A stretch of DNA of 64,000 bases from Tigriopus japonicus (GCA_010645155.1 CM021323.1:5808210-5872209), one strand, 5' to 3'; numbered from the stretch's first letter, positions 1 to 13,224 are shown. A program made the numbers and translations. Notes: generated from the letters alone by a model not told the origin.

Positions 1-2567
1 GCTGACGCGTAGCCCAATGAGGCCCTTAAAACGGTGCGGCTCTGCACTGAATTTGAACGAAATTGCCAAAAAACGATAGAAATAGGTGTTTGATAGCAAA
101 CATCGCTTCAGAACATTGTTGCAGCATTAGATAGCGCTCCTTTTCCTACCATTCATTTTTATAATGCTGCTTTCTGTTCTCGGGAATTAGTCAAAACTGA
201 GCTCCTTCAGACCAATATCTCGCACAAAATGGAGAATGGATCTCGAATAAATGCATATGTAACTTAAATATAATAATACCAACTTCAGACAACGAGTTCA
301 GTTATACTTCGATCAAGTTTCATGAAGATTGGGCGTCTTTTTAGAAAACTGTGGCCATGTTATTAACAATGAAACTCACAGCCACAGTATCCACACTCTT
401 CCCCATAAAAACATCATTTTTAGTCAGCATTTTATCGTCTGAAATCTTTGAAATCCATTAGATGCCAAATATCAACATTTTGATCAGCCAAACCGAGAGG
501 AAGCACGAGATTAAACAATTTTTTTGTCAACTAATAGTTGAGTTGTTGATGATTCCCTCACACTGATTATTCATGCAGAATGCAGTGAAGAACAGACCAC
601 TCTCATGGAGCACTGTATTCTTCGCTTTGATGGTGTTGTTTGGTACTTATAATCTGAAACCATTGGTATTTCAGGATAAGTTGAATAGGGTTGATAATGA
701 GTGGTGAACGTGATTTACCCAAGAGTGGGTTGCATTTAATAATCTCTAAGAGACAGAAACACAAACTAGAATCATGTCTAGACAATTTGTTCACTGATTT
801 AGTACAAAATATTGAATATTGAGTCCATAACACTTCCCTATCGTTCACTCCAGAGGGCCTCATTGGGCTCTCAAAAACAACAACAAACAGCTGTCTTCGC
901 ATCCTCTTCTGTAAGTATATCCATGGCTTGATTCTCGCTTCGCTTCGTTGTAAAGGTTCGCTTTGCACGCTCCCCCTCTCCCTGCTCACCCTCTCCTCTT
1001 GTCCATGCTCTCTTCTCCTCGCCCTGCTAAAGAAGCTCCTGTCATAGATATAGGCGCGAAGCGCCTAGATTCCCAACCTTGAAGGTCCATCTATTGACGG
1101 ATATTTGAAATTTGGTACCGAGATGGACTTAGTCGTTTTTTCAAACTCAGTGAATCAGAACTCTAGCACAGATATCTTCAGATAGGACAAACTGAGCTAA
1201 ATGGGTGCTTTGTTTTGAAGGAAAAGTCTCAGTTTATTGTTGTACTGCATTCAGTTATTGCTGAAAAACATGTCCGAACTAGTTACTCAAAGCCATCTGC
1301 TTTCACAGCCACCATACTTATTTCCGCCTTCAAAGTTTGAAATCAATGATTTGATAAAATATTTTAAGACATTATCTTATTTCCAAACGAGGAGTTTGAC
1401 AGAATCATTTACATGTCAAATAATAACATTATAAGAGCAATTGTGTTTATTGCATAAATAAGCAATTAAAACCCTTAAGAAATATCGGAACTCAAAATTG
1501 GAACTTGTTTTCTATCTGCAACATGTAATTTAGCTCAATACAAAAAAAAAAAGATTTTCGTGTTGTGGAGCAATCAAATTTGGACATCCTAAGCTGAAAA
1601 CTGGAAGATTTGAAATTCAACAATTTTCCCCCCATTTTTCAGGTCTTTAACAAGAAGTTGTATTTTAAGACATGGTAGTATGTCGTATCTTTAAATATCT
1701 ATGAAGTTGAGATGTTGTGATCTTGCATGTATTGTGACTGAAGTGCGAAGTTAATAATTCGCTTTGCAAAAGGCACAAATCATATTGAGCTAGCTGTATC
1801 TTTTTATAAGAAAAGAACATACTCCTGTGTGTTGAAAAGCAATATATTATTTGCTAATGGCTGGTTTTTTTTGTCTCAATCCATAATGTTCAATCCCGGA
1901 AATTTGTTCAACATTCCTGTCAAGTGGCCACACTGAAGGCTACCCTTGCTTCCTCGTTTGCTCCATGGACAGCGTTGCCGTTCAAAAAACAGTTTAGCAA
2001 CTTAAGCAAATTAACCACCAAGAAAATGAAGATGTTGACGCACCATTTACAAATTCAATGAACTTCCCCCATATCTAAGATTTTATGTGAAAATGCAACT
2101 TCGAATCTATTTCTCATGGCACCAATATGGCAACTTCAATGATTCATTAGGAAACGCTGATTCTCATGTTAGTTGACATTTATCTCGGTAGAGAAGCAAG
2201 TTCCAACCAGAAGCGTCTTTGATGGTCAACACCGCCATCTATTGATGATTCCTTTCAAATTTGGAACCGAGATGGACTTAGTCGATTTGAGCCCAGTGGG
2301 CTTGCTTGTGGATGCGCGCAATACCCGTTTTTCGGTTTCAACTTCAGAGTTGCGCCGCAAGAGTCCCTCGTAGGGTTGGGAGTCTCCCTCACTGGAAGTG
2401 TGGCCAAGCCGTCTCTGCTCCTGTGTTCACATGTGACTGGTTCTCGCTCTCCTCACCCTCCCTCCCCACCCTCGTTTTTTCACGCTCCCTCGTGTTGTAA
2501 CCTCTGCAAGATAACCGTCTGCGACGTTCAACATGGGCATGTGCCTCTCGAAAAAGATTTTTCGACA
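1..2567. other. Upstream region without a recognised gene
   Basis: No coding exon could be supported here. A 16-bp word at 10-25 recurs inverted at 853-868. A block around 1086-1131 is repeated in direct orientation and diverged form at 2233-2286; both contain a stretch reading 'ccgagatggacttagtcg'. Pyrimidine-rich tracts lie at about 960-1030 and 2435-2500, the second just upstream of the MULE-derived gene. Short open frames here have no family resemblance. Confidence 0.5.
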
Positions 2568-5500
2568 ATGGAAGAAGCTTTGGCTTGGCGAACCAATGAG
2601 GAGATCGATCGCTATTTTAGTATTAGGGATTGTCGGAAGGATTATAAATTGTTCAATTGCGCACAGAAGTTCGAGGGGAAACGACAAGGCGGCGTCAAAA
2701 ATTCAAAGAAAATCTATGACTGTCCAGCCAAGTGCGTATATAAATATATTTTCGAACAAGCACAACCTTCTTAAGAAGTGTACATCGTGCTTGCAATTAT
2801 TATCCTGAACCTTTTGGCTCAATTTGATCATGTTTTGACGCCAGAAACAAGCAAAAAAGGCAATTTATAAATGCTTGCAACCCTGCTAAGGAAAATTGTT
2901 AATTTTTGTTTAAGGTTCACGTTCAAACAAAGGCTCGAATGCCAATGTGATGTGGCCGCAGAATCCACATCAAAAGTAGAGCGCTGTTCAAGTTACAAAG
3001 AAGTTGTCCAAGTTCGTGGGTGCCTTGAGCATTCCCATCCAATGGAACGACGAAATATTCACCTTTCCAAGAAACAAAAAGACGGGATTGTCAATCTCTT
3101 AAAATCCGGCCTGCAATCCAACTTCATTTTGGAGAAGCACTTCGACCCCAACTCTGAAGATCAGATGAGCAAGCCAGTCACGGCAAATGACATTTATCGG
3201 CTTGAAAAAGCAAACAACTTGCAAGGTACAGACAAATTATTGAAAGTCTGGAATGTCTTCTATTTTAATGTAATTCAGCTTCAGTTAAGGAGCCGTGCTT
3301 AGTCAAAGAATTCGATTAATGTTCTATAATGAACTAAATTTTTACAGGATTCGACTCTAAAGCTTCTGAAGTGGACAATTTGACGGAAATAATGGCAAAG
3401 CCTTCGTTTCGAGGCTTCAATTATGGACGTTCTTTTGATTTGAGCAATGTACCAGAAAAGTTACGCTCAAAAATCGTTGACACCAATGGGCAGTTTCTCA
3501 TTTGCTTTGCGAGTCCGGCAATGCTTAAACGCTTTAGGAATCACCCGTACACAGTGGCTGTTGATGGTACTCACGGGACGAATGCTTCAAAGTTAATATT
3601 AATTTCTGTTAATATAATTGGTAAGCTCACATTTCCTTAACATGATTGTAATTCTAACCGAACCAAGTATAGCATTTCTTATCTTAAGGCCTGGCCTTTG
3701 TAATTTCTTTACTATTTCGAATTTAGTTTTCTTATTTTCTGTGGATAAGAATCACTTTGACGCAAAGAAAAATCTCACGGCTATTTCTTCATTTTTGAAT
3801 TCAAGGTCATTGAAATCTGCGTTGATGACTTCCTTGTAAATTTAAAAACGGTTTTTATGAAATTACTAAGTGCCTGCAAGTTATGATGTTAGCGTAGAAG
3901 TGAACTCCTGTTTCTAGCTTTCATGGTTTCTTGTTATAGGTTTGATTTTAATGTCTTAAAGATATTGCTTGCTTTCAGACTCTAGAGGCGAAGGTACCCC
4001 TGTTTTCCAATGCTTGGTTGAAACAGAGAACCAACAAATATTCTCGGCTGCTCTGAGAATCTTGAAATCTCTTGCTCCAGAGGCGTGCCAAAAGGCCCAA
4101 GTTCTCTTAAGTGATTTAAGTCACACATTTGTAAATGCTTGGAAGGAGGTTATTAACCCCGATATCGTTTGGAGCCCGTGCCTTTGGCACTTAGAGAAGA
4201 GCTGGGCAAGACACATTCGAAATTCGGAGATGCTCCAAGAGATCAAGGCTTTGAGAAAATTAGCCAGAGAGCAAGATTTTTTGCAAGAAGCACCAAAAAT
4301 AAAAGCGAAATAGGTAAGGTTTCCTTGGTTGTGTTAATTTCTTGAGCATTCATGGTGCATGGAATCATTTCATTGTTCAATGAAATTTACACTCTTTTAT
4401 TATTGTGGTTTGATTTTAAGTCTTGTTAGTAAATGTTTATAGTCTGAGGAGCATGGTCCTTTCGCACTGGCCTATTACGCCCGATAATTATTTCCTGCAA
4501 AAATGTTTCTTTTAAGGCCGAAAACACTCCTTTGCTGCCTATGGAGGCTTAAAAAAAGAATTAAAACATTATCATTTGCATCCGTTTCAATGATTTCAGG
4601 TGATCTGTTGGAATCTAGTTATTATAGACTCGCAGGTTTGTGTTATCCCACCGAACTACATTGTTAAAACAAGCAAGAAACATAACCCCCCCCAAAAAAT
4701 TGTATTCAGAATAGCCGAGCGTACGTACTAGCGTGTAGGTTGCGTAAGTGAATGAAGCCGAGGTTCCTGTTGGGGATATAATTAAAAGCTGTTGGGAGAA
4801 ATCCATTCGTACATTTGTTTGTTGCAAGACCAGAGTTGGCTGACCGGGAAGAAACTCGAATTTAAGCTTAAAAAAATAGTATTTCACTCCTCTACTTCAT
4901 TGAACAAATGCTTGCATTGCCTTCACAACTTAACTGTATGCGTCAAAGAATTAGCTAAGAAATTATTTTTTGATTCAATTGGACATATTTCTTTCAGGAA
5001 AGTCGAGATGAAAGTTCAAAAAAAGCCATGATTTATTTTTGGACGAATTACGGACCTGAAGGTCGGATTGCGCCATGGACTTCGTGGGCCAGATATGCGA
5101 CTTTGGGAGCTATCCCGCACAATCTTTCAATCGAGCGGTACCACCGCACTATCAAGATGACCCTGAAGCCCAACTTCAATATTGTGCGATTTTGTCTCGC
5201 CCTGATCAAGATTGACAATTTCTACTTGCGGAAAGAGATTCATGCCCTTGAAGCTATTCATGGAACAGGGATGTCCAAGGCTCAGAGCGATTACGTGGCG
5301 AACCATCCAGACACCATTGAAGATTACTCGATGGCACCCTCCAGCAATGGCTTCACCGTCACCAAAACTCAAAGAAATGGCGAAGATCCCCTATGTTACA
5401 ATTTGGTTAAGAACCGATTCAGTTGCAACTCGTCCCTTTGTAGAGTGTTGTGCAACAAGTGTCCGAGGGCCAAAGATTGCGCCCATGCTTTCACGTGCGA

Positions 5501-6756
5501 TTGTTCCAAATATGCTTACAGGTAATTAAAAATTTTGATTTCATTCTATCTCACCTTTCATTTTTTGTCAGTATGTGATTAGGAACTCGCTGTAAAGATA
5601 AACGATTTCAGATTAAGCTTGTTGTGACGTTACATTTGCCAAGAAATCTAGAACTTACGAATCTTGCATTGATGAATTGAAGCTTTGATCTAACAAAGGC
5701 TAATTGTTTTTTTAGCAACATGTGTAAACACATTCACATGTTATCCATGAACCAATGCAACAACGAATCAATGGGAGATACGATCGACAAAATCGAGCAA
5801 GTTACAGCGGCAGATTTTAGTGGATTTGCATTAGAAAGGCAGGGATCCGAAGCCCTTGACAAGGAAGACGATCCTGACGTATTTGTCACCAACCACGAGG
5901 TATGTGTGATTCTTGAACTTTTTTTTTATTTAAGAAAAACCCTAATTCGGAGGGGTCTACTACAGGAAAGACTAACATGAAATTTGATGCCATGTAGTCT
6001 AAATTAATTATTCAGTTTTTTTTTCACACTTCTTTCCCACAAATGATAATACTAGCCAACCGAATATTTATTGTACTACATAATGAGAAGTCTTCCCAAC
6101 AGCCCCAACATGGCTGTGAGAAGAACCTTTTTCTGTAGGCATGACCTTTTCATTTTAAGATTATTGGTTAGGAGGCAAGCTTTTGGTTTATTGAAGGATT
6201 ATCAAAGTATCAGTCTTATAATCAGAAAAACAAGCTGAATAAACAAGCAGTTTAAATTGCTCTCCTAAAATCCATGAAATTGGCCGATTTTAGCGGCTGA
6301 TGGCTGATTTCAATCGATTCATATTCGAGATCAGGAATCTTAAGTCTCTTTGAAGCTATTTGTAGAGAATCTGAAGAGAAAAAACAGAAGATCGATTTAT
6401 TTGCTTTGAGTAAAATAGTTAACCAATAGCTAAAACGCCAATTGCCTTGATATTTAAAGATAATGATTAATAACCTGTAAGCTTCATTTACAGGGACAAT
6501 TTTTTGGGCAAACAATTTTCAATATTATGATGCATGTTTATCTTTTCTCTACATCTGTTGCTTTTAGCTTGATGAGGAAGAACAACAACTCGTATTTCTT
6601 CAAAATGCTCAAAAACTCGAAGAAAAGGCCAAAAAGATTCGCGCGATGATGGCTTCAAAAACAATTCCAAAAGAAGCAAAACAAAAACTCAATCACGATC
6701 TGGCAACTCTTCCAATGAGTCAAGTAATTATTCCAGGCAGTAACAATCCAGCTTAA
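2568..6756 (+). CDS. MULE transposase-derived gene (FLYWCH/FAR1-like + MULE DDE + SWIM), one in-frame stop
   Basis: Seven exons fit by splice signals and phase: 2568-2731, 2915-3225, 3348-3620, 3979-4313, 4998-5521, 5716-5899 and 6568-6756 (660 codons). The N-terminal exons encode a Cys/His-rich DNA-binding-like domain with YDCPAKF, similar to FLYWCH/FAR1 modules. The middle carries the MULE transposase fold: AVDGTHGTN (Asp about 231), LLSDLSH (Asp about 295), PCLWHLEKSW and NLSIERYHR (Glu about 407), so all three DDE positions are present. A SWIM zinc finger, CDC-x8-CKH, spans the exon 5/6 junction. The C-terminus is a charged helix ending at TAA 6754-6756. The TAG at 4311-4313 is the last codon of exon 4, directly before a strong GTAAGG donor, so the product would be truncated at 360 residues. 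No terminal inverted repeats were seen. The ATG at 2568 is the first in frame; a further upstream exon is possible. It could be a recently dead transposon, a domesticated gene or a pseudogene. Confidence 0.85.
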
Positions 6757-7186
6757 TTTCCACGCCTGGACCGAAAGAGGACCCATTCTCCCCAAAGTCG
6801 ATCTTTTTTCCCGCCAAAGAAGGCCTCCATTGTCCGTTCAATTCGTCCCGCTTCCTAATTTTGTGTTTCATCTTGAACTTTCCTATTTTTTTCCTTACTT
6901 TACTTTCTTTCCTACTTTTCTATTGTTATACCTAACCATTAGGTGCAAAACTAATGCTATGAATGAATGTTTTTGAGAGTCCCGACTTATAGATATAAAA
7001 TATAACTAACTTCTTTTTCATTTCAATTATTATCATTACTTTGAGCGAGGGAATCATTAGACTTCTAGAGCATCCTGGTCGTGACCCTAAGACTATGGGA
7101 ACATCTTATTCCGATTGCTTATATAGTTCTTTAAATCCATCGTCCTTTTGATTTAACATGTCTTAAAAAGTCAGAGTGGAACTGAA
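6757..7186. other. Spacer between the MULE-derived gene and the BEL fragment
   Basis: Downstream flank of the MULE-derived gene followed by AT-rich DNA. I saw no gene, no clear polyadenylation signal and no LTR. The left edge of the BEL fragment is not marked by any repeat. Confidence 0.4.
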
Positions 7187-9330
7187 TTGTTCGGAACGTT
7201 GAATTTTGAAAGTCGCGCAACCTTTGCCCTGAGTCCTGGTAGAAAATGGCCAAGAGTTTGTGTGGCATTCCTAATGGGAATGGCGCCAAGATCAGCAACC
7301 TCAATTCCAAGACTCGAACTTTGCGCCGCAGTCGAGGCAGTTCATGCGGCGAGAGTGTCCGTGGAAGAGCTTGTCAGAAAACCCGACCAAATCACCTTTT
7401 ATTCAGATATTTCAATTGTGCTTGGCTACTTGAGGAACACGGAAAAGAGGTTCTGCAGATACGTTGCAAGGCGAGTCGAACTCATCCTCTCCACTGCACC
7501 AGTAGAGCAATGGCAGTACATCGGAACAAGTAAAAACCCGGCCGATATGGCATCTCGACCATTAGATCCACAAACCCTGATAAAGTCAAGTTGGCTCAGG
7601 GGACCTGACTTCCTGTGGTCAAAACTCAGAGTGAATCCTTGCCACCAAGACTTCCGGCCCATATTAAACAACGATCTTCCAGAGACAGAAAAGGAGGACA
7701 ATGAAGTTATGTCCCTCCACACCACTTTGCAGCCGGACTCGACGAAGTCGTTCCTGAGGGAACTATTTCGCCGACTGAGTGGATGGTTAAGACTGAGGAA
7801 CGTCGTTAAAAAAATTGTCAATGTTGCTCGCCTTTGGATTCTACGCATCAGGCAGGGTCGAGGAATCAGTACCTGCGATGCAACTAATGAAGAGGCGTGC
7901 ATTCTAATGCTCAAAGAAATGCAGAAGACTTATCACCAAGAGGTTTGCATTCTCCGTAAAGGAATTCCACTCCCAAAGGGTCATCGATTGTCTTCATTGG
8001 TACCAATTTTAGATTCGCACGGTCTTCTTCGTGTTGGAGGCAGGTTGAGAAGAGGAGACTTCCCGTTCGGCGTCAAGTGTCCAATTCTGCTCCCTGGAGA
8101 CCACCCTGGAACCCAAGCTCTCCTCAACTACCATCATTCAATGGTGAAACATCAAGGCCGACATAGGAGCCATTCGCAGTGCCGGCTTTCACATCGAAAA
8201 GGGCACTGCAACAATAAAAGCCTTTTTGGCAAATTGTTATACATGTCGTCGGCTTCGAGGCCGTATGCAGACTCAAATAATGTCAGATCTTCCCCCAGAT
8301 CGCTTGGAATCCGTTTCCCCGTTCTCAAACACTGGGCTTGACGTGTTTGGCCCTTTTCTGGTACACGATGGCAAGCCACCAGGAGGACTACTTCACAAAA
8401 GAAGACTTGGGTTTTACTCCTCACATGCCTTGTTACCCGAGCCATCCACGTCGAAATGCTGCCATCTATGGACACCCCTACATTTAAGAATGCTTTGAGG
8501 CGCTTTTTATCCATTCGTGGAGCCTGCAAGCTTTTAAGGAGTGATCAAGGAACTAATTTTATTGGATCTTTGAATCAAGACAAGGAGTCAATTGACTTAG
8601 GGTCTGTCCAAGCCACTCTAGAAGAGATAAATTGTGTATGGCTTTTGAACCCTCCCCGGGCTTCCCATCAAGGCGGAGTTTGGGAGAGAAAAATAGGATC
8701 CGTTCGGCGCATCTTGGAGGCCTCTCTTATTGCAGGAGGGAACCAATGCTTGTCTCGAGACGAACTTCACACACTTTTAATGGAAGCTTGTGCAATCGTC
8801 AACAACACACCATTGTGGGAGGTTTCATCAGACCCATCAGATCCCCTTCCATTGTCTCCCGCCATGCTACTTACGCTGAAGGAGGAGCCTCACCCACCTG
8901 CTTCAGATTCATTCTCGGAGGATGATGTCCAGGCCTATGGGAAACGAAGGTGGCGAAGAGTTCAGGCTCTGGCAGATGAATTCTGGAAGGCATGGAGGTC
9001 GGGATATCTTTCAACCCTTCAAGAGAGACGGAAATGGACAAGGCCTAAGAGATCTGTTGCCGTTGGTGACGTGGTATTGTTGAAGGAAAGGGCAGTCAAG
9101 AGGAATTAGTGGCCCTTTGGATTGGTTCACGATATCAAGGTTGGATCCGATGGACATGTACGCTCTGCAACTGTCGTCAAAACTCAGCGGGATTCCAAGG
9201 GTGGAGTCCAGCGAAGCTTCTATGAGAGATCGATCGGGGATCTCGTTCTGCTTGTGCCAGAAAAAACGAACGTCGTTTCAACAATCTCAAAAAATCAAAT
9301 GGTGGGTGGTCCCGGGAATGTTCCGTCAGC
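7187..9330 (+). pseudogene. Decayed BEL/Pao retrotransposon pol fragment (RNase H-integrase)
   Basis: Open stretches in changing frames give the 3' half of a BEL/Pao polyprotein. At 7187-8150 there is an RNase H-like part with IPRLELCAAV and NPADMASR, then the pre-integrase linker. At about 8160-8400 (another frame) are an integrase zinc-finger segment with CYTCRRLRG and the first catalytic Asp in GLDVFGPF. From about 8420 the frame returns, with TRAIHVEML, RSDQGTNF (second Asp) and SHQGGVWER (catalytic Glu). The integrase C-terminal domain follows, interrupted by TAG at 9107-9109 and continuing to about 9330. Breaks: frameshifts near 8155 and 8400 and one stop. Gag, protease and reverse transcriptase are absent, so the copy is 5'-truncated and inactive. 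The sequence after CCCGGGAA at about 9311-9318 starts with TG and may be the beginning of the 3' LTR. Confidence 0.93.
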
Positions 9331-11503
9331 AAGCTGAGGTGTCTTTGAATTTCCCGGCATAGTTCATCAACGGTTGGTTGTTGTACTTGGTTGTTGTATC
9401 TTGTTCGATTGCGTTTGGATTCAGTCTTCCATAGTTGTGCAACACCTTATACGTATTTCCTTCAACCATAAATTTTGTATGTGGTCTTCCATAGTTCGGT
9501 AAGACGAAATTGCTGCATGATGAATTAGGTGTTTTTTACGTTTTGACTCATTCACTTATACTATTTATTTTATGCTTTATTATAGTCACGAATATATTAT
9601 CCAAGCCAAAGTCAAGGTCATTGGTGTCAGGGTATCGTTGGCCCACCTCGTATCAAACTTCGTATTCACATCGAAGAACTAGGAAGGGTAGAACTAAGAC
9701 CATCGTACCAAATCTGGAACTAAGATTAGCTCGCAGAACAGTTGTCATCTGGATATGTAGCATCAACCAAGTCTTCGCTACCTGTTTCATGACCTCTAAG
9801 TACTCTTTTGCCCCCACTGTGAGGCTATTAGCAAATTAGATTGGCATTATTCTCTTGCTTTTGGTTAGAAGGTTGCCCATGATAATCTTGTTGCTACTGC
9901 CACTCCCAGGCTTCGTCTTCAAGCTGTCCACGGACTCTGGCTTCTTCTTAGTGTCGTAAACCATGGTAATATGAGAAATGGTCATGATCTCCAGGAATCC
10001 ACAAAAGTGCGTGGAGCAAAACTGATACTCAACCTTCTTGCCGTCATTTTAAAAACAAAACAAAGCTCTCAATTTTTTTTACATTTTGTTTTTTAACAAT
10101 TACAAAACTAGATTTATTTTGACTCTATCAAATGCTGTTCATGAAAGAGGATAAAACTCTCTTTCAAGGTGTGTGTGTTCAGTTAAAAAAGTAGAATGCA
10201 AGATTTTATATAAACTGAAACAAAATTGCAGAACAATAATTTACTCTTTTATATACATACCCTCACTTAAATAAGGTGGTAGAGTTAAAACGATCCAAAA
10301 CCTTCTTGTTGCTTTCTCGATTATCTAAGCATCATTTTTTCTTGAATCCTTCAAGTTTATTTTCCTTTTTAACTAATTTGCAAATGGAAACAGATTTCGA
10401 TTTCAAGTGAAATATACTGTTACATAAAATGACCCGAAATTGAAAGTTACAATTCATTTGATGCAGAAATTGATAAAATGTGTAGCATAACAAGAAACGT
10501 TCACATTACACTCCAGATATTCTTTAGCAACCTTCTAAATGTCACTTTTAAGTGTGGCTTTTGGAAAAATTTCAAAAATTGGATGGGGATTAATTCAAAC
10601 GGGCCATTTGCATTACTTTGCATACAAGAAGTGATTTGGATTCCAAATTGCATTTCAAATAGCAATAGATCAAAAGAAAATAATAGAATGCATTAGTTTA
10701 GAAAATTATGAAAGAGCTCATTTTGGGCACTTTTCCTGCTCTGTTGAAGTTGTTCTTCGACATGAAATGCTTGATGCCGGCTTGATCCCGACTTCCAGAA
10801 GGCTTGAAACAAGCCTGGCATCTATCGGCTTCAAGCCTCTAAAAGCTCGGCTCGTCCCATCAGTACTATTTAGCTACTGAGGATCACAATAATGATTTTG
10901 ACAGCGAACGCGACAAGTCACAAAGAATCATGTCCTACAAATAACGCAATGACATGAAAAATAAGATAATCATAAACATTTCATCTCTTTTGCTTTGCCC
11001 CAAGCCCGAGTATTTTTTGTTACAAGAAACAAGAACTGACTTGCTTTAACATCTGTAAGAAAGGCTTTTGCGTCACCCTGAATTCAGGGACGAAAAATTA
11101 CCATGCTGTACCTCAACGACCAAATTACTTTTAGGCATAACGAACCCCGTATTTCCCCCAAAAACGCATGAAAACACTAATCTAAAAATTAAAAGCGAAC
11201 TAGAAAGGGTTCACTGCAGGCATCACAGTGTTTCTTCATCTCTAGAAAACGTTGCATTACTTTTGGGCAATGTTTATGTATTTCCTGAGCTCTTTCCTGA
11301 TTGGTCGTGTCTTTCCCTTAGCAAGGCAGGGATTTGCTAGACATCTCGACGGCGATCGATAGACTTGGGCTGATGCTGAAGAAGATGATGCTAGCTAGCC
11401 TCTTGGAGGGTTGGGGTTAAGAGACTATGACCCTCAGATTGGCCTTCATTGATTGAGAACACTCCCTCTAGGAGTCTTGGGACATGACCCAATCAAGACA
11501 ACC
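9331..11503. other. Intergenic region; possible remnant BEL LTR, otherwise nothing recognised
   Basis: The first few hundred bases may be LTR remnant, because a TG start at 9319 follows a purine/GC tract. 'gtcttccatagtt' occurs twice, near 9424 and 9484. From about 9840 to 11340 the DNA is AT-rich with no supported gene. The bases just before 11504 are probably 5' UTR of the zinc-finger gene; an in-frame TGA at 11450-11452 limits that frame upstream. Confidence 0.35.
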
Positions 11504-13027
11504 ATGGAGCATCAGGCCCCAGGCAAATACTCAGCTCCGCCGCCCAATCAATCGCCCATGTCTTTCTACCCCCCAATAGACCCCAAGAACGCCCTGGGCT
11601 TCTTTCAAAGCTCATCCTTGAGCTATCACCAAGCACCTATCTCACTAGTGCCCACTCACAGTGCTAACCCTTTGCTTCAACCCGTTTCCGCACAAGAGAC
11701 TCCCAATGGGATAGGTCAACAATCAAGTGGCCACGGGCAACAGACCCCCAATAATACCAACACTATCCCAGAATGGGCGGTCAAGGAAGTGAAACGGGAA
11801 CTCCCCGAAAACGACGACGGACCCGCTTCAAAACAAACGATTCGGTAAGCTTTCACCAGTCTCCCCTTAACTGATGAACTTGGGCGAGCAAACTATGAGA
11901 GAAAATGGCGCCAAACTCGGATTCTGAAATCCTGGAAACATTTCCAATCAAAACTGAATTTGATCAGAAAGATCTCAATTTTTGAGATTGCTTTGACATC
12001 TTTTGATAAAAGAAAAATCTCGGCGAAAGAATGATAATGCTGATCAACAATCATTAGGGCTCAGACAAAGTTGCAAAAAGCAACTTGCACCAAAAATTGT
12101 ACCTTTTGGCCATTTTTGTCAACAAATCGCATCTTTTGGCATTTTTTGTCTCGATTACTGCTGGAACTTGTTCAAATTGTATGTTTCACCCACATTTTTA
12201 CAGGACCTTTCCAAGAATCAGTAATTTTTCTTCTCAATCTATAAAAAATTCTGTAAGCAAGATTGTGTAATAAAGATAAAAAAACTGCCACTTTTAGGCT
12301 AAAAACTGCGACTTTGGGCCAAAACCTAGCAACTTTTGTCCGAAACCTAATTTTTGCACCCAACCTTGATAATACTTATTCATATTAGCATTTTTGAAAG
12401 ATGATCTCTTAGGAAATTCCCCTAGCTAACTATAGTTATAATTATAGGTACCAACATTTTTCGTCAGATTTCCATATTCAAAAAGATGTCATAAGAATTT
12501 AAAAAGAAGAAAAAGAATTTGAAAAAGGAAACTTAAATTCACAATCCAACCCTAAAACTTATTCACTGGAGTTTTTTGTAAGATAACTTGGACAAAATGC
12601 GCGAAAAATTCCAATTCTCCCGTTTGTGCGTTTCAGGTACGATGTGAATGGGAAAAAGTTGTACGCTTGTACGATTTGCGAATTTGGCACCAAGCAGAAG
12701 GGTCTGCTCAAAGTTCACATCAACTCCGTGCACTACAAAATGAAGACATTCAAGTGTGAGCTGTGCAAGTTTGTCTCCATTCAGAAGGGCAATTTGCGCG
12801 CTCACATGTTGACGGTGCACGAAAAAGCGCGGAACTTTCCGTGCGATTTTTGCGAATATCGTGCCGGAACCAAAGGCATTCTCAAGACACATGTTCAAAA
12901 TCGACACTTAAAATTTGAAAAAGAGGCGTTCGAATGCCAATTGTGTCCGTACAAAGCTCTTCGAAAGAGTCATCTCAAACAGCACATGGCCCACGACCAT
13001 AGGTCGGTCTCATCATCCACGTCGTGA
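11504..13027 (+). CDS. C2H2 zinc-finger protein, four fingers
   Basis: Two exons, 11504-11844 and 12637-13027, join in phase (CG|G) to give 243 aa. Exon 1 encodes a low-complexity Pro/Gln/Ser/Asn-rich region with no fold seen, ending in an acidic/basic stretch. Exon 2 encodes four C2H2 fingers spaced C-x2-C-x12-H-x4-H at about residues 125-146, 154-175, 183-204 and 214-235, with short linkers typical of tandem nucleic-acid-binding fingers. The ATG at 11504 is the first after an in-frame stop at 11450. A polyadenylation signal AATAAA lies at 13137-13142, 110 bp past the stop. The product is probably a nuclear transcription factor. I see no BTB or ZAD domain in the window, so it is either a short finger protein or a 3'-terminal alternative of a longer locus. 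The target is unknown. Confidence 0.85.
11845..12636 (+). other. Intron of the zinc-finger gene with degenerate short tandem repeats
   Basis: This 792-bp intron has a GTAAGC donor and a TTTCAG acceptor. About four diverged copies of a roughly 21-bp unit containing 'aaaactg.gactttggg' lie at 12277-12360. A related pair around 'cttttggca.tttttgtc' lies at 12100-12150. No exon was found inside. Confidence 0.5.
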
Positions 13028-13136
13028 CTCTCAAGGGGAAACCAGAGACACACGCACGAAAGAAGTATTCTTATAAACTTATAGATATATCGTCTACTGA
13101 AACAAATCTCTCCCAAAGCTGTTAACTAAGAAATTA

Positions 13137-13142
13137 AATAAA
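13137..13142 (+). terminator. Polyadenylation signal of the zinc-finger gene
   Basis: Perfect AATAAA 110 bp after the stop at 13027, in the 197-bp space shared with the convergent FKBP8 gene. Confidence 0.6.
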
Positions 13143-13224
13143 AACAGTCAAGTCAACTGGGACAACTATATTTATGGGGGGGACGACGTTACAATAAATT
13201 CAATTGAAAAAATGGCGGATAAAG

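Noticed and set aside
4792..5031. 79-codon frame between MULE exons 4 and 5
   Set aside because: Different frame from exon 5 and no MULE similarity; the acceptor at 4996-4997 gives the expected protein junction.
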